The notes under the pieces: generated by a model
Seen by the model: only the letters and a program-made list of their open reading frames with translations
Database searches by the model: none
Told to the model about the DNA's origin: nothing
Origin: Bacteroidota bacterium
GTDB taxonomy: Bacteria > Bacteroidota > Bacteroidia > Flavobacteriales > Weeksellaceae
Length of the DNA: 21,570 nt
Reading direction: 5' to 3'
NCBI GenBank assembly: GCA_023399595.1
Contig: JAEWOR010000037.1
Coordinates: 1-21,570 of the forward strand
Position numbers and translations under genes: made by a program
Shown: positions 1 through 8,425 of the stretch, piece after piece
Layout of the letters: each line of letters starts with the position of its first letter
How positions within the stretch are numbered: position 1 is the first letter of the stretch

Positions 1-26
1 CGCCCCCGAAAATGAAAATGAAAAAC

Positions 27-60
27 AAAAAATCATCTGGAAATTTCCAGATGATTTTTT
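27..60 (-). terminator. Perfect-palindrome terminator after the first M13 peptidase
   Basis: A perfect inverted repeat of 17-nt arms is centred between 43 and 44 (core AATCATCTGGAAA and its complement). It is flanked by A-runs on the left and T-runs on the right, so it can work as a Rho-independent terminator on either strand. It lies 6 nt beyond the stop codon of the minus-strand peptidase at 67, which it most likely terminates. It could also stop a plus-strand gene entering from the left, which cannot be seen here. Confidence 0.85.
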
Positions 61-66
61 ATTAGA

Positions 67-2151
67 TTACCAAATTCTTATTCTTTCAGCTGGAGCTTTG
101 TACATTTGATCTCCAGGTTTAATATCAAAAGCTTTTTGGAAAGAATCTTGATTAACCAACGGTCCAAAAGCCCTGAAATAACCAGGAGAATGTGGATCTG
201 TTTTCACCTGATTCACCATATATTGTTCAGTAGATTTAGTTCTCCAAACCGTTGCCCAACTCATAAAAAACCTTTGATCTTGTGTAAATCCACTAATTTT
301 CCCAGGATTTCCATGGTCTTTCAAATACATTTGAAGAGCATCATACGCTACAGCAACACCTCCTAAATCCCCAATATTTTCTCCACTTGTAAACTTACCA
401 TTTACAAAACTACCTTTTACAGGTTCATATTTATCATATTGAGCAGCCAACTGAGCCACTTTTGCATCAAAGTTTTTACGATCAGAATCCGTCCACCAGT
501 TATTCAAATTACCATTACCATCGAATCTTGAACCACTATCATCAAAACCATGAGAAATTTCGTGACCAATAACAGCACCAATTCCACCGAAATTAACAGC
601 AGGATCCGCTTTAGGATTAAAGAATGGAGGTTGAAGAATAGCTGCAGGGAACACAATCTCGTTGTTAGAACCGCTATAATAAGCATTTACCGTTTGTGGA
701 CTCATTCCCCACTCTGTTTTATCAACAGGTTTACCTACTTTTTCTAAACTTTTCTGATACTGCCATGCCGAAACATTTTGAAGATTAGAATATAAAGTAG
801 CACCATCCTTAGGCGACTCTACTTTAAGTTTAGAATAATCTTTCCATTTATCAGGATAGGCGATTTTCACTGTGAATTTAGATAGTTTTTCTTGAGCTTT
901 CACTTTTGTTTCTGGAGACATCCATTCCAATCCATCGATATGAGTTTTAAAAGATTTCAACAAATAATCAATATACGTTTCCATTTGTTTTTTGGACTCT
1001 GGAGTAAAATATTTATCCACATAAACTTTTCCAAAAGCTTCACCTAAAACTCCATTAATTGTTGCTAAACCTCTTTTGTTAAGAGCTCGTTGTTCTTTTT
1101 GCCCTTGAAGATATTTAGAATAAAAATTAAATCGAATTTGATCCAAATCTTCACTTAGATAGCTTGCAGATCCACTTAAAAGGTGATATTTCAAATAATC
1201 TTTAATCAACGGAAGATTCTTTTGAGATAAAAACTGATCTAAATTTTGATAATATTTTAACTCACCAACAATTACTTTATCTGTATTTACACCCACTGTA
1301 GAAAGGTATTTTGGAAGATCAACAGATTTTACCAAACCTTTCAGTTCAGACATTGTTTTAGGATTGTATCTCAGGTTTGCATCTCTATTTTGTTCTAAAG
1401 TAAGCATTGTATTAGCCATTTGTTTTTCAAAAGCCACTACATTTTGTGCCGCTTGATCTGCATTTTTATACCCTAAAACCGTAAAAATTTGCGCAATATA
1501 TTGGGTATATTCTGCAAGAGTTTTAGTATTGGCTTCATTGGTTTTCTGATAATAATCTCTACCCAAACCTAAATCTGGACCCCCCAAATAAACAGCATTC
1601 ATGGTAGAGTTTTTCATATCCGCACCTACTCTCCAACCGTAGAAGGAATTATCTCCTTTTTTAGTCGCCTCATTTAATAACTGATGAAGTTGAGCAACAC
1701 TTTTTACTGCATCAATCTGCGCAAGATCTGCTTTTAATGGGGAAATTCCATCTGTATTTCTTTTGCTAACATCCATATAAGATGCGTACAAATTCTGAAT
1801 TTTTTCACCTTCAGAACCTACTTCAAATTTTTCAGAAAGAATTTTATTTAAAATATCTAATGACGCATTGTCAACATCTTCACGAAGCGCATTAAAAGAA
1901 CCCCAACTCGACTTATCCGATGGAATTTGAGCCGTTTTCATCCAACCACCATTTACAAAACTGAAAAAATCATCTTGTGGACGAACAGAAGTGTCCATAT
2001 ATGAAAGATTAAGTCCTTCTTCTTTGGTATTTTCTGTAGGGATATTTTCTTTTGTAGGCTTTTCACCATTGTTAGTTACAGTTTTCGAACTACAAGATTG
2101 TAAAAAAAAGATTCCAGCCAAAGCAAGAACACCAATACTAAGTTTTTTCAT
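67..2151 (-). CDS. M13 family zinc metallopeptidase, lipoprotein (PepO/neprilysin-like)
   Basis: Predicted envelope endopeptidase of 694 residues that would cut oligopeptides using one zinc ion. The N-terminus is a lipoprotein signal with lipobox L-Q-S-C, giving lipidated Cys20. No acidic surface-export signal follows the cysteine, so it probably faces the periplasm. The M13 N-terminal helical domain covers about residues 60-430 and the catalytic domain about 485-690. Visible catalytic elements are N489-A-Y-Y (substrate binding), H530-E-I-S-H534 (two zinc ligands and the base), E591-x-x-x-D595 (third ligand), H654 with R660, and a C-terminal R-I-W like the family's C-x-x-W end. All essential residues are present and the length is normal. 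It is a tandem paralogue of the next gene upstream on its strand (2400-4457), 248 nt away and separated from it by a terminator, so it is probably transcribed separately. Substrate unknown. Confidence 0.95.
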   Translation of the reverse strand: MKKLSIGVLALAGIFFLQSCSSKTVTNNGEKPTKENIPTENTKEEGLNLSYMDTSVRPQDDFFSFVNGGWMKTAQIPSDKSSWGSFNALREDVDNASLDILNKILSEKFEVGSEGEKIQNLYASYMDVSKRNTDGISPLKADLAQIDAVKSVAQLHQLLNEATKKGDNSFYGWRVGADMKNSTMNAVYLGGPDLGLGRDYYQKTNEANTKTLAEYTQYIAQIFTVLGYKNADQAAQNVVAFEKQMANTMLTLEQNRDANLRYNPKTMSELKGLVKSVDLPKYLSTVGVNTDKVIVGELKYYQNLDQFLSQKNLPLIKDYLKYHLLSGSASYLSEDLDQIRFNFYSKYLQGQKEQRALNKRGLATINGVLGEAFGKVYVDKYFTPESKKQMETYIDYLLKSFKTHIDGLEWMSPETKVKAQEKLSKFTVKIAYPDKWKDYSKLKVESPKDGATLYSNLQNVSAWQYQKSLEKVGKPVDKTEWGMSPQTVNAYYSGSNNEIVFPAAILQPPFFNPKADPAVNFGGIGAVIGHEISHGFDDSGSRFDGNGNLNNWWTDSDRKNFDAKVAQLAAQYDKYEPVKGSFVNGKFTSGENIGDLGGVAVAYDALQMYLKDHGNPGKISGFTQDQRFFMSWATVWRTKSTEQYMVNQVKTDPHSPGYFRAFGPLVNQDSFQKAFDIKPGDQMYKAPAERIRIW

Positions 2152-2399
2152 GAATAAAATTTTAATTATATATCGAATACGATGTTTTCACTGAATTATT
2201 CACATGAATTGATCAAAAAAAAAACAGCATTTTTTCGGGAAACTAAAATAGTGAAATATCATGGAATAGAAAAATATGAAACCTAATTCTCCAAATTTCA
2301 TCCAGAGAAAATGGTAAAATAAAAAATGACTTTCAATACTACTAATATAACAAAAAAACCACCCTAAAAAGAGTGGTTTTAAAGATTTCTAAAAACTGA
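2152..2399. other. Spacer between the two M13 genes
   Basis: This 248-nt non-coding stretch is very AT-rich. It should hold the promoter of the 67-2151 gene on the minus strand, but I see no good TAnnTTTG -7 box there. Its left-hand part (as written) abuts that gene's start, and its right end carries the terminator of the 2400-4457 gene. No small gene is convincing. Confidence 0.5.
2352..2380 (-). terminator. Terminator after the second M13 peptidase
   Basis: An 8-bp stem (AAAACCAC at 2355-2362 pairing with GTGGTTTT at 2373-2380) has a 10-nt loop. On the minus strand it is followed by a T-run (A's at 2352-2358 as written). It sits 19 nt beyond the stop codon of the minus-strand gene at 2400, the usual place for a Rho-independent terminator. 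Confidence 0.75.
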
Positions 2400-4457
2400 T
2401 TACCAGATTTTAATTCTTTCTTCTGGTTTTTTATAATGTTTGTCTCCAGGTTTTACATCAAACGCTTTGTAGAAAGCATCTGTGTTCACTAAAGGTCCAA
2501 AACTTCTGAAATATCCAGGTGAATGCGGGTCTGTTTTCACCTGATTTATCATATACTTTTCACTAGATAACGTTCTCCAAACAGTTGCCCAGCTCAAGAA
2601 AAATCTTTGTTCTTGTGTAAAACCACTAATTTTATCCACTTTTCCTTTGTCTTTTAAATACATTTGCAATGCATCATAAGCGATGTTTACCCCTCCTAAA
2701 TCTGCAATATTTTCACCATTTGTAAAGGTTCCGTTTACAAAAGTTCCTTTTACTGGTTCGTATTGATCATATTGAGCTGCCAAAGATTTGGTTACTTTCT
2801 CAAAGCTCGCTTTATCTTCTGGAGTCCACCAATCGATAAGGTTTCCATTAGCATCAAACTGCGCTCCTGAATCATCAAAACCATGTGTAATTTCGTGACC
2901 AATAACGGCTCCAATTCCACCAAAATTTACCGCAGGATCAGCTTTTGGACTAAAGAATGGAGGTTGAAGAATTGCCGCAGGGAACACAATTTCGTTATAC
3001 AACGGATTGTAATAAGCGTTCACTGTTTGTGGCGTCATTCCCCACTCTGTTTTATCTACTGGCTTTCCAATTTTCGATAAATCTTTATTGTACTGCCATT
3101 CTGAAATATTCTGCAGGTTTTTGTATAAAGTTCCACCTTGATTTTCAGAAAGGATGGTTAATTTAGAATAATCTTTCCAAGTGTCTGGATAAGCAACTTT
3201 TACTGTGAATTTATTCAACTTTTCTAAAGCTTTTGTCTTAGTTGTTGATGACATCCAAGCAAGGTTTTTAATGTGAACATCGAAACTTTTCTTTAAATAA
3301 TCGATAAGTTCCACCATTTTCGCTTTGTCTTCTGCAGGGAAATATTTCTCTACATACAATTTACCGAAAGCTTCCCCTAAAGTTCCGTTGATTAACTGGT
3401 AACCTCTTTTGTTTAAAGCTCTTTGCTCTTGCTGACCACTTAAATATTTACCATAAAAAGCAAATCTCATGTCGCCCAATTTCTCACTTAAATAAGAAGC
3501 ACTTCCGTGAACCATGTGAAATTTCAAATAATCCTTAATTAATGGAAGATTTTTATCATTGAAAAACTTATCAAAATTTTTGTAATAACCAATTTCTCCG
3601 ATGATTACTTTGTCTGTGTTCACTCCTACTTGTTTTAAATAAGCTGGAAGATCCACGTTTTTCACCAAAGTTTTAAGCTCGGACATTGTTCTTGGATTGT
3701 ACATTAAAGTATTGTCTCTACTTTGCTCGTTGGTAAGGTAAGTATTCGCGATTTGCTTTTCAAAATCAACAATTTTTTTAGCCACCTCATCAGCATTTTT
3801 ATATCCTATTTCTTTCAACATTGAAGAAACATATTTTTGATATTCAGCTAAAGTTTCAGTGTTTTTTTCGTTTGTTTTTTGATAATAATCTCTACCCAAA
3901 CCTAATGAAGCTTCTCCCAAATAAATAGCATTCATGTTGGAATCTTTAAGATCTGCATAAACACCCCATCCATACAAAGTATTTTCCGCTTCTTTGGTTA
4001 CAGAATCTAAATAATTCTGTAGATCTTTCATGTTTTTTATAGCATCAATCTTTGTTAAATTCCCTTGAATAGGCTTAATTCCATCTGCATTACGCTTATT
4101 CATATCCATATAAGTCGCATACAAATCCTGGATTTTTTTACCTTCACTTCCTTCAGTAAATTTATCTTTCAAAAGTGAGTTTAAGATAATCATGGAATTG
4201 TTATCCGTATCTTCAGCAAGTTTATTGAAACTTCCCCAAGTTGGTTTATCAGCTGGAATTTTTGCAGTTTTCATCCAAGAACCGTTTACAAAACTGTAAA
4301 AATCATCTTGAGGACGAACTGATTGATCCATTGCACTTATATCTAAGCCATTGTCTTGTTTTTGGCTCATAGTTGTAGCTTTTTTAGCCTGCGCATCTAC
4401 TGTATTTACAGCACAAACACCTGCTAATAAAAATAACGATAATGTTAATTTTTTCAT
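2400..4457 (-). CDS. M13 family zinc metallopeptidase, periplasmic/secreted paralogue
   Basis: Second M13 endopeptidase, 685 residues, closely similar to the 67-2151 product along its whole length. It begins with a standard Sec signal peptide ending near V-D-A-Q (about residues 1-23) with no lipobox, so it should be released into the periplasm or beyond rather than lipid-anchored. Catalytic residues are intact: N480-A-Y-Y, H521-E-I-T-H525, E582-x-x-x-D586, H645 with R651, and the terminal R-I-K-I-W. The spacing between the first zinc ligand and the glutamate ligand is 61 residues, the same as in its paralogue. Start is ATG, with a purine-poor AT-rich leader. It lies 75 nt downstream of cinA with no hairpin between them, so read-through from cinA is possible, although the functions are unrelated. 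The substrate cannot be deduced; the family degrades peptides of up to a few kilodaltons. Confidence 0.95.
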   Translation of the reverse strand: MKKLTLSLFLLAGVCAVNTVDAQAKKATTMSQKQDNGLDISAMDQSVRPQDDFYSFVNGSWMKTAKIPADKPTWGSFNKLAEDTDNNSMIILNSLLKDKFTEGSEGKKIQDLYATYMDMNKRNADGIKPIQGNLTKIDAIKNMKDLQNYLDSVTKEAENTLYGWGVYADLKDSNMNAIYLGEASLGLGRDYYQKTNEKNTETLAEYQKYVSSMLKEIGYKNADEVAKKIVDFEKQIANTYLTNEQSRDNTLMYNPRTMSELKTLVKNVDLPAYLKQVGVNTDKVIIGEIGYYKNFDKFFNDKNLPLIKDYLKFHMVHGSASYLSEKLGDMRFAFYGKYLSGQQEQRALNKRGYQLINGTLGEAFGKLYVEKYFPAEDKAKMVELIDYLKKSFDVHIKNLAWMSSTTKTKALEKLNKFTVKVAYPDTWKDYSKLTILSENQGGTLYKNLQNISEWQYNKDLSKIGKPVDKTEWGMTPQTVNAYYNPLYNEIVFPAAILQPPFFSPKADPAVNFGGIGAVIGHEITHGFDDSGAQFDANGNLIDWWTPEDKASFEKVTKSLAAQYDQYEPVKGTFVNGTFTNGENIADLGGVNIAYDALQMYLKDKGKVDKISGFTQEQRFFLSWATVWRTLSSEKYMINQVKTDPHSPGYFRSFGPLVNTDAFYKAFDVKPGDKHYKKPEERIKIW

Positions 4458-4532
4458 TGGTAAAGTAATATTTGAATAATAAGTAGTAATTAATAATAAT
4501 ATGTTACGAGATAGATGTTAAAGTCCTTGAAT

Positions 4533-5783
4533 TTAGCTTTTCAATAAGATTCCTACGACATCCTGAATAACTTTTTGGGCAACAAAATTCATAAAATCCT
4601 GACGTTCAAGATGAGGAAGAAATAATTTAAAAACTTCGGAATGATTTCCAATTCTTATAGAATAAAATACGGTTCCCACATCCTTCCCGTCTTCGCCTTT
4701 ACTAGGACCAGCCACACCAGTTGTGGAGACACAAATATCAGTCCCGAAAAGTTTTTGTCCACCAAGAGCCATTTCCAAAGCCACTTGTTCGCTTACAACG
4801 CTATGTTCAGTTATGGTTTTCTCTGAAACTCCTAAAATATCAATTTTCTTTTGAGTAGCATAAGAAACAACGCCTCCAAGAAAATAATTGGAGCTACCAG
4901 AAACAGAGGTTATTAATTTAGAAATCTCACCACCTGTACAACTTTCGGTAGTGGAAATACTTAAATTTCTCTCAGTAAGAATTTCACCTAGAATTTTCTC
5001 AATTTTATCTTCATAGGTAGCAATCACGTTTTCGCCAATAATTTTTAGCAAACTTTGAATTTGATTTTCAACATCATTTCGCAGTTGGGAATCATCTTTT
5101 CCTGAAGCTGTAATCCTCAATTTCACACGATTTCCTATTGGCAAATACGACAAAATTATATGAGAAGGCAACTGATCTTCCCAATTTGAAATGCGTTCCG
5201 CTAAAATACTTTCGGGAATATTGATTACGGAAACTATTCTTGTAAAAATGGAATCGAGCTCAAAAGTTTCTTTTAAATAAGGAAGAATTTTATCTTTTAT
5301 TAAAGGTTTTACTTCGTAAGGAACTCCTGGTAAAGAAAACACCAATTTCCCGTTATAATCTAACATCTGACAAGGAGCTGTTCCAAATTCGTTCTGAAAA
5401 ACTTTAGATTTCGACAAAACCTCAGCTTGACTGCGATTGAGTTCTAAAAGATCTGCACGATTTCTTTTCATTAAATAATCTGCGAGATGTTGATAAGTTT
5501 TCTCATCAATTTTCAAAACATCATTAAAAAATTCCGCAAAAGCTTTCTTAGTTTTATCATCTCTGGTTGGCCCTAATCCGCCAGTTGTAATCACCAAATC
5601 TGCAGTTTCTAATGCAGTTTTCAAACATGATTTTATAGATTCAATTTCATCGGAAATAGTGAAAATTTGTTGTACAGAAATCCCAATAGATTTTAATTCT
5701 GTAGCTATAAAATTGGAATTGGTATCTATAGTGTTTCCAGAAAGAATTTCATCACCAATAGTGATGAGAACGGCATTTTTCAT
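4533..5783 (-). CDS. cinA: CinA-like nicotinamide-nucleotide amidohydrolase (two-domain)
   Basis: Cytoplasmic protein of 416 residues with the usual two-domain CinA build. The N-terminal MoaB/MoCF-like domain (about 1-170) shows G10-D-E-I-L-S-G-N and T66-T-G-G-L-G-P-T-R-D-D76; in studied CinA proteins this part has ADP-ribose pyrophosphatase activity. The C-terminal CinA/PncC domain (about 255-413) has E-S281-C-T-G-G with the predicted catalytic serine, and a downstream T-T-G-V-A-G-P-S motif. PncC-type domains deamidate nicotinamide mononucleotide to nicotinate mononucleotide, recycling NMN made by NAD-dependent DNA ligase. The old name 'competence/damage-inducible protein' comes from Gram-positive operons with recA, which is absent here. 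ATG start. A possible -7 element (TAAATTTC, one mismatch to TAnnTTTG) lies just upstream. Family assignment is secure; the two activities are inferred from the family. Confidence 0.93.
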   Translation of the reverse strand: MKNAVLITIGDEILSGNTIDTNSNFIATELKSIGISVQQIFTISDEIESIKSCLKTALETADLVITTGGLGPTRDDKTKKAFAEFFNDVLKIDEKTYQHLADYLMKRNRADLLELNRSQAEVLSKSKVFQNEFGTAPCQMLDYNGKLVFSLPGVPYEVKPLIKDKILPYLKETFELDSIFTRIVSVINIPESILAERISNWEDQLPSHIILSYLPIGNRVKLRITASGKDDSQLRNDVENQIQSLLKIIGENVIATYEDKIEKILGEILTERNLSISTTESCTGGEISKLITSVSGSSNYFLGGVVSYATQKKIDILGVSEKTITEHSVVSEQVALEMALGGQKLFGTDICVSTTGVAGPSKGEDGKDVGTVFYSIRIGNHSEVFKLFLPHLERQDFMNFVAQKVIQDVVGILLKS

Positions 5784-5823
5784 AATTGAAATTTACAGAA
5801 CAAATGTCGGGAAAAAGAAACAA

Positions 5824-5849
5824 AAAAAGCAGTTTTTCAACTGCTTTTT
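5824..5849 (-). terminator. Terminator after the lipocalin gene
   Basis: An 11-bp stem (AAAAAGCAGTT at 5824-5834 pairing with AACTGCTTTTT at 5839-5849) has a TTTC loop. The hairpin overlaps the lipocalin stop codon at 5848-5850 and, read on the minus strand, ends in a T-run. It separates the lipocalin from cinA, which starts at 5783. Confidence 0.82.
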
Positions 5850-6393
5850 AATCAATATCATGTTCTGTCCAATGTATATCTCTTGGGTCGTAACCTAATC
5901 TTATGGCTTGTAACAAATACTCTTCTCTTATATGGTCTGGAATTCCTTTTTCTCGAGACAAAATCCACATGTATTTTGTGCTGTTTCCCACTACCAATGC
6001 GTATTTGTAATTATCGTCTATAGCTACTACATTATATCCAGCCCAAAAAGGTTTCTGAAAACTCACTTTTAATCTCGCTTTATCTTTACTACCCACAAAA
6101 CGAATTTCTCCTTCTGCTGTCTTCCACTTTTTAGTTCTTGTATTATAGCCTAAATTGGTCACTCTAATGCTTCCATCATCCGCAACTGAATAATTGGCGG
6201 AAACATTTTTCATATTTTTTTCATGTCGAAAATCTAAGCGAGCAATTTCATACCATTTTCCTAGGTATTTTAATACATCAAACTTCCTAATAGGTTTTGC
6301 GCCTTTAGGTAATTTTGTTTGTTGATTTTTTAGATATAACACTCCCAATAAAGCCAATCCGAAAGAGGCTAAAAATTTTTCAGAATTCTTCAT
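5848..6393 (-). CDS. Lipocalin family protein (Blc-like)
   Basis: Small beta-barrel binding protein of 181 residues. Lipocalin landmarks are the first conserved block G45-K-W47-Y-E-I-A-R, the N-Y-S-V strand followed by a turn, V-T-N-L-G-Y, and the Y-A-L-V-V-G / M-W-I-L-S-R block that matches bacterial lipocalin Blc. Blc of E. coli is an outer-membrane lipoprotein that binds lysophospholipids and fatty acids. Here the N-terminus has a hydrophobic stretch (about residues 7-21) but no lipobox cysteine, so a signal anchor or uncleaved signal is more likely than lipidation. ATG start; its own terminator overlaps the stop codon. The gene stands between cinA and the dienelactone-hydrolase-like gene with gaps on both sides, so it is probably transcribed alone. 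A role in membrane-lipid repair or scavenging is inference. Confidence 0.9.
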   Translation of the reverse strand: MKNSEKFLASFGLALLGVLYLKNQQTKLPKGAKPIRKFDVLKYLGKWYEIARLDFRHEKNMKNVSANYSVADDGSIRVTNLGYNTRTKKWKTAEGEIRFVGSKDKARLKVSFQKPFWAGYNVVAIDDNYKYALVVGNSTKYMWILSREKGIPDHIREEYLLQAIRLGYDPRDIHWTEHDID

Positions 6394-6518
6394 TTTGTTA
6401 CTTTTTATACTTGTAAAGACCGCAAAAACAATGCCTTTGTATGTGAAGCATAAAAGAATTATTAGATTTTACTGATAAAATAATTTTAGATTTTGAAAAA
6501 ACAACCAATCAACTGATT
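6394..6518. other. Spacer upstream of the lipocalin gene
   Basis: This 125-nt AT-rich gap lies between two minus-strand genes. It should contain the lipocalin promoter, but no clear TAnnTTTG box is seen. It also follows the stop codon of the hydrolase at 6519, and no strong terminator hairpin is visible. Confidence 0.4.
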
Positions 6519-7349
6519 TTATTTAAAAATATGGGCAAAAAAGGTCTTCATTTCTTCCCAAGATTTTTCGTCAGCTTCTTTGTTGTAAGCAATTTTAAGA
6601 TTAAACTTCTTTCCAACTTCTGTAGATTCAGGATTGGTAAAAGAATGAATAGCGTTGGGATAATTGATGAATTGATATTGAATTTTTGCGGAATCCATTT
6701 GTTTTTTAAAAGCGTTAATCTCTTCTTTAGAAACAAAAGAATCTGCTTCACCGTTTAAAACAAGCATTTTTACTTGAGCATTGTTCGGTTTAACACCCGT
6801 CATTAAATTCCCGTGAAAACTTACCGCTCCTTTTAAATCTGCTTCTTGACGAGCCATATTTAAAGCCATTGCGCCACCAAAACAATATCCCATTACCGCC
6901 ATTTTGGTTTTATCTGCGTTTTTAAAACTTAAAGCTTTGTTTTTAGCTGCATCAAAAACATTTTTTGCCAATGTACCCCCTCCATAAAACTCACTTGAAT
7001 ATTTACCCGCTTCATCTGGATTATCCACCACTTTACCATCACCATAAAAATCTACAGCCATTGCAAAATAGCCTAATTCTGCAAGTTGCATGGCTCTATT
7101 TTTGGCGTAATTATTCAGTCCCCACCATTCTGGGATGATAAAAACAACAGGTTTTATTTGAGTGGAATCTCCTTTGTAGGCGATAAAGGATTTATAGTTT
7201 TTACCATTATTGGAATAAGAAACTTCTTCTGTTGTAAGCAGGTTGTCCGACTTTAGTACATCAGCTTCGTGCGGTTTTTTAGGATTTTCTTTACACGAAG
7301 AAAATAATGCTACTATTATAAAAAATACTAATAATCTATAAACTTTCAT
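6519..7349 (-). CDS. Dienelactone hydrolase family lipoprotein
   Basis: Predicted lipid-anchored alpha/beta hydrolase of 276 residues. The signal ends in lipobox F-S-S-C, giving lipidated Cys19. The K-E after the cysteine partly resembles the Flavobacteriia surface-export signal, so surface exposure is possible but unproven. The dienelactone hydrolase fold spans about residues 45-275. The nucleophile elbow is G-Y-C156-F-G-G with cysteine instead of serine, and the other triad members are D203 (in G-E-A-D-S-F) and H235 (in H-S-F). This Cys-Asp-His triad is typical of the family. The family name reflects chlorocatechol degradation, but no catechol pathway genes are nearby, so the substrate is probably a different ester or lactone. 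The gene is separated from upstream lipA by a strong terminator and has a one-mismatch -7 box (TACCTTTA, minus strand, 7370-7377), which suggests its own promoter. Confidence 0.9.
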   Translation of the reverse strand: MKVYRLLVFFIIVALFSSCKENPKKPHEADVLKSDNLLTTEEVSYSNNGKNYKSFIAYKGDSTQIKPVVFIIPEWWGLNNYAKNRAMQLAELGYFAMAVDFYGDGKVVDNPDEAGKYSSEFYGGGTLAKNVFDAAKNKALSFKNADKTKMAVMGYCFGGAMALNMARQEADLKGAVSFHGNLMTGVKPNNAQVKMLVLNGEADSFVSKEEINAFKKQMDSAKIQYQFINYPNAIHSFTNPESTEVGKKFNLKIAYNKEADEKSWEEMKTFFAHIFK

Positions 7350-7382
7350 CCAATTTTGTTTTAATAAATTAAAGGTAATAAA

Positions 7383-7412
7383 AAAAACGCTTCTCTATTG
7401 AGAAACGTTTTT
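7383..7412 (-). terminator. Terminator after lipA
   Basis: The hairpin arms are AAAAACG plus TTCTC (7383-7395) pairing with GAGAA plus CGTTTTT (7400-7412), with one C/A mismatch and a TATT loop. On the minus strand it continues into a T-run. It lies 24 nt after the lipA stop codon and before the start of the hydrolase gene at 7349. Confidence 0.8.
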
Positions 7413-7436
7413 CTATATTTTTAAAATAAATATTTT

Positions 7437-8303
7437 TTAGTGAATATGCTTTTCAGCGTGATAAGAACTTCTTACCAATGGAGAACTTTCCACATGTCTG
7501 AAGCCTAAACTTCTTGCGAAATCTCCAAATTCATCAAACTCTTCTGGCGTAATGAATTTTTTTACGGGTAAATGTTTTTTTGTTGGTTGCAGATATTGCC
7601 CAAGTGTAATAACATCCACATTGGCATTTCTAATATCTTCAATTGTTTGGAAAACTTCAGATTTCTCCTCACCCAAACCAAGCATTACACCTGTTTTTGT
7701 TCTTCTTTGTCCTGCTTCTTTTAAATAACGTAAAACCTCTAAACTTCTCTCGTATTTAGCTTGAATACGTACTTCACGAGTTAATCTTTTTACGGTTTCC
7801 ATATTATGAGAGATCACTTCTGGCGCCACATCCACTAATCTATCAATATGTTTTGTAATCCCCTGAAAATCTGGAATTAATGTTTCCATTGTAGTTCCTG
7901 GAGAGATTCTTCGCACTGCATTTACAGTTTCTGCCCAAAGAATAGAACCCATATCTTTTAAATCATCTCTATCAACAGAAGTTAAAACGGCGTGTTTAAT
8001 CTTCATTAATTTAATAGAACGAGCTACTTTTTCTGGTTCATCCCAATTGACGTCTAAAGGTTTTCCTGTTTTTACACCACAGAAACCGCAAGAACGTGTA
8101 CAGATATTTCCTAATATCATAAACGTTGCCGTACCTTCTCCCCAACATTCACCCATGTTAGGACAAGATCCACTTTGACAAATGGTATTGAGTTTATATT
8201 TATCTACCAAAGTTCTTAGTTCTCTGTAATTTTTCCCTGTAGGAAGTTTTACACGAATCCATTTTGGTTTTTGTATGGTTGTATCTTGAATAGTATTTTC
8301 CAC
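7437..8303 (-). CDS. lipA: Lipoyl synthase (radical SAM)
   Basis: Cytoplasmic radical-SAM enzyme of 288 residues. It inserts two sulfur atoms into protein-bound octanoyl groups to make the lipoyl cofactor of pyruvate and 2-oxoglutarate dehydrogenases and the glycine cleavage system. All cluster ligands are visible: the auxiliary 4Fe-4S cluster uses C42-x4-C47-x5-C53 plus the serine of the C-terminal R-S-S-Y motif, and the SAM cluster uses C68-x3-C72-x2-C75. The sulfur donated is that of the auxiliary cluster, which is consumed. Length is typical. The reading frame opens with GTG; no ATG or other better start occurs in frame between the upstream promoter and this codon, and the following residues match usual LipA N-termini. 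lipB is not in the window. A canonical -7 box about 20 nt upstream and a terminator after the stop make this a single-gene unit. Confidence 0.97.
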   Translation of the reverse strand: MENTIQDTTIQKPKWIRVKLPTGKNYRELRTLVDKYKLNTICQSGSCPNMGECWGEGTATFMILGNICTRSCGFCGVKTGKPLDVNWDEPEKVARSIKLMKIKHAVLTSVDRDDLKDMGSILWAETVNAVRRISPGTTMETLIPDFQGITKHIDRLVDVAPEVISHNMETVKRLTREVRIQAKYERSLEVLRYLKEAGQRRTKTGVMLGLGEEKSEVFQTIEDIRNANVDVITLGQYLQPTKKHLPVKKFITPEEFDEFGDFARSLGFRHVESSPLVRSSYHAEKHIH

Positions 8304-8323
8304 TGAATATTGAAATTGAGAGC

Positions 8324-8357
8324 CAAAGTTACGGATTTTTTAATCGAAAACATCAAA
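8324..8357 (-). promoter_or_regulatory. Predicted lipA promoter (Bacteroidota type)
   Basis: On the minus strand a TTTG (8354-8357) is followed after 22 nt by TAACTTTG (8324-8331), which fits the TAnnTTTG -7 consensus exactly. Spacing is at the long end of the range reported for this sigma-A type. The expected transcription start is near 8317, giving a leader of roughly 15 nt before the GTG start at 8303. Confidence 0.6.
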
Positions 8358-8425
8358 GGTGAAGATTGATATTAATGATCTTTCTTAATAGAAATTATTG
8401 AAGATTGCGTATTTATGCACCAAAT

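Noticed and set aside
504..747. Open frames of 60-65 codons inside the M13 genes on either strand (also at 2883-3166)
   Set aside because: They mirror each other in the two paralogues because the underlying gene is conserved; no signal, motif or start context of their own.
8341..8425. AAGAT / ATCTT inverted repeat near 8361-8383 as terminator of the sigma factor gene
   Set aside because: Only 5 bp of stem and no T-run; not distinguishable from background.
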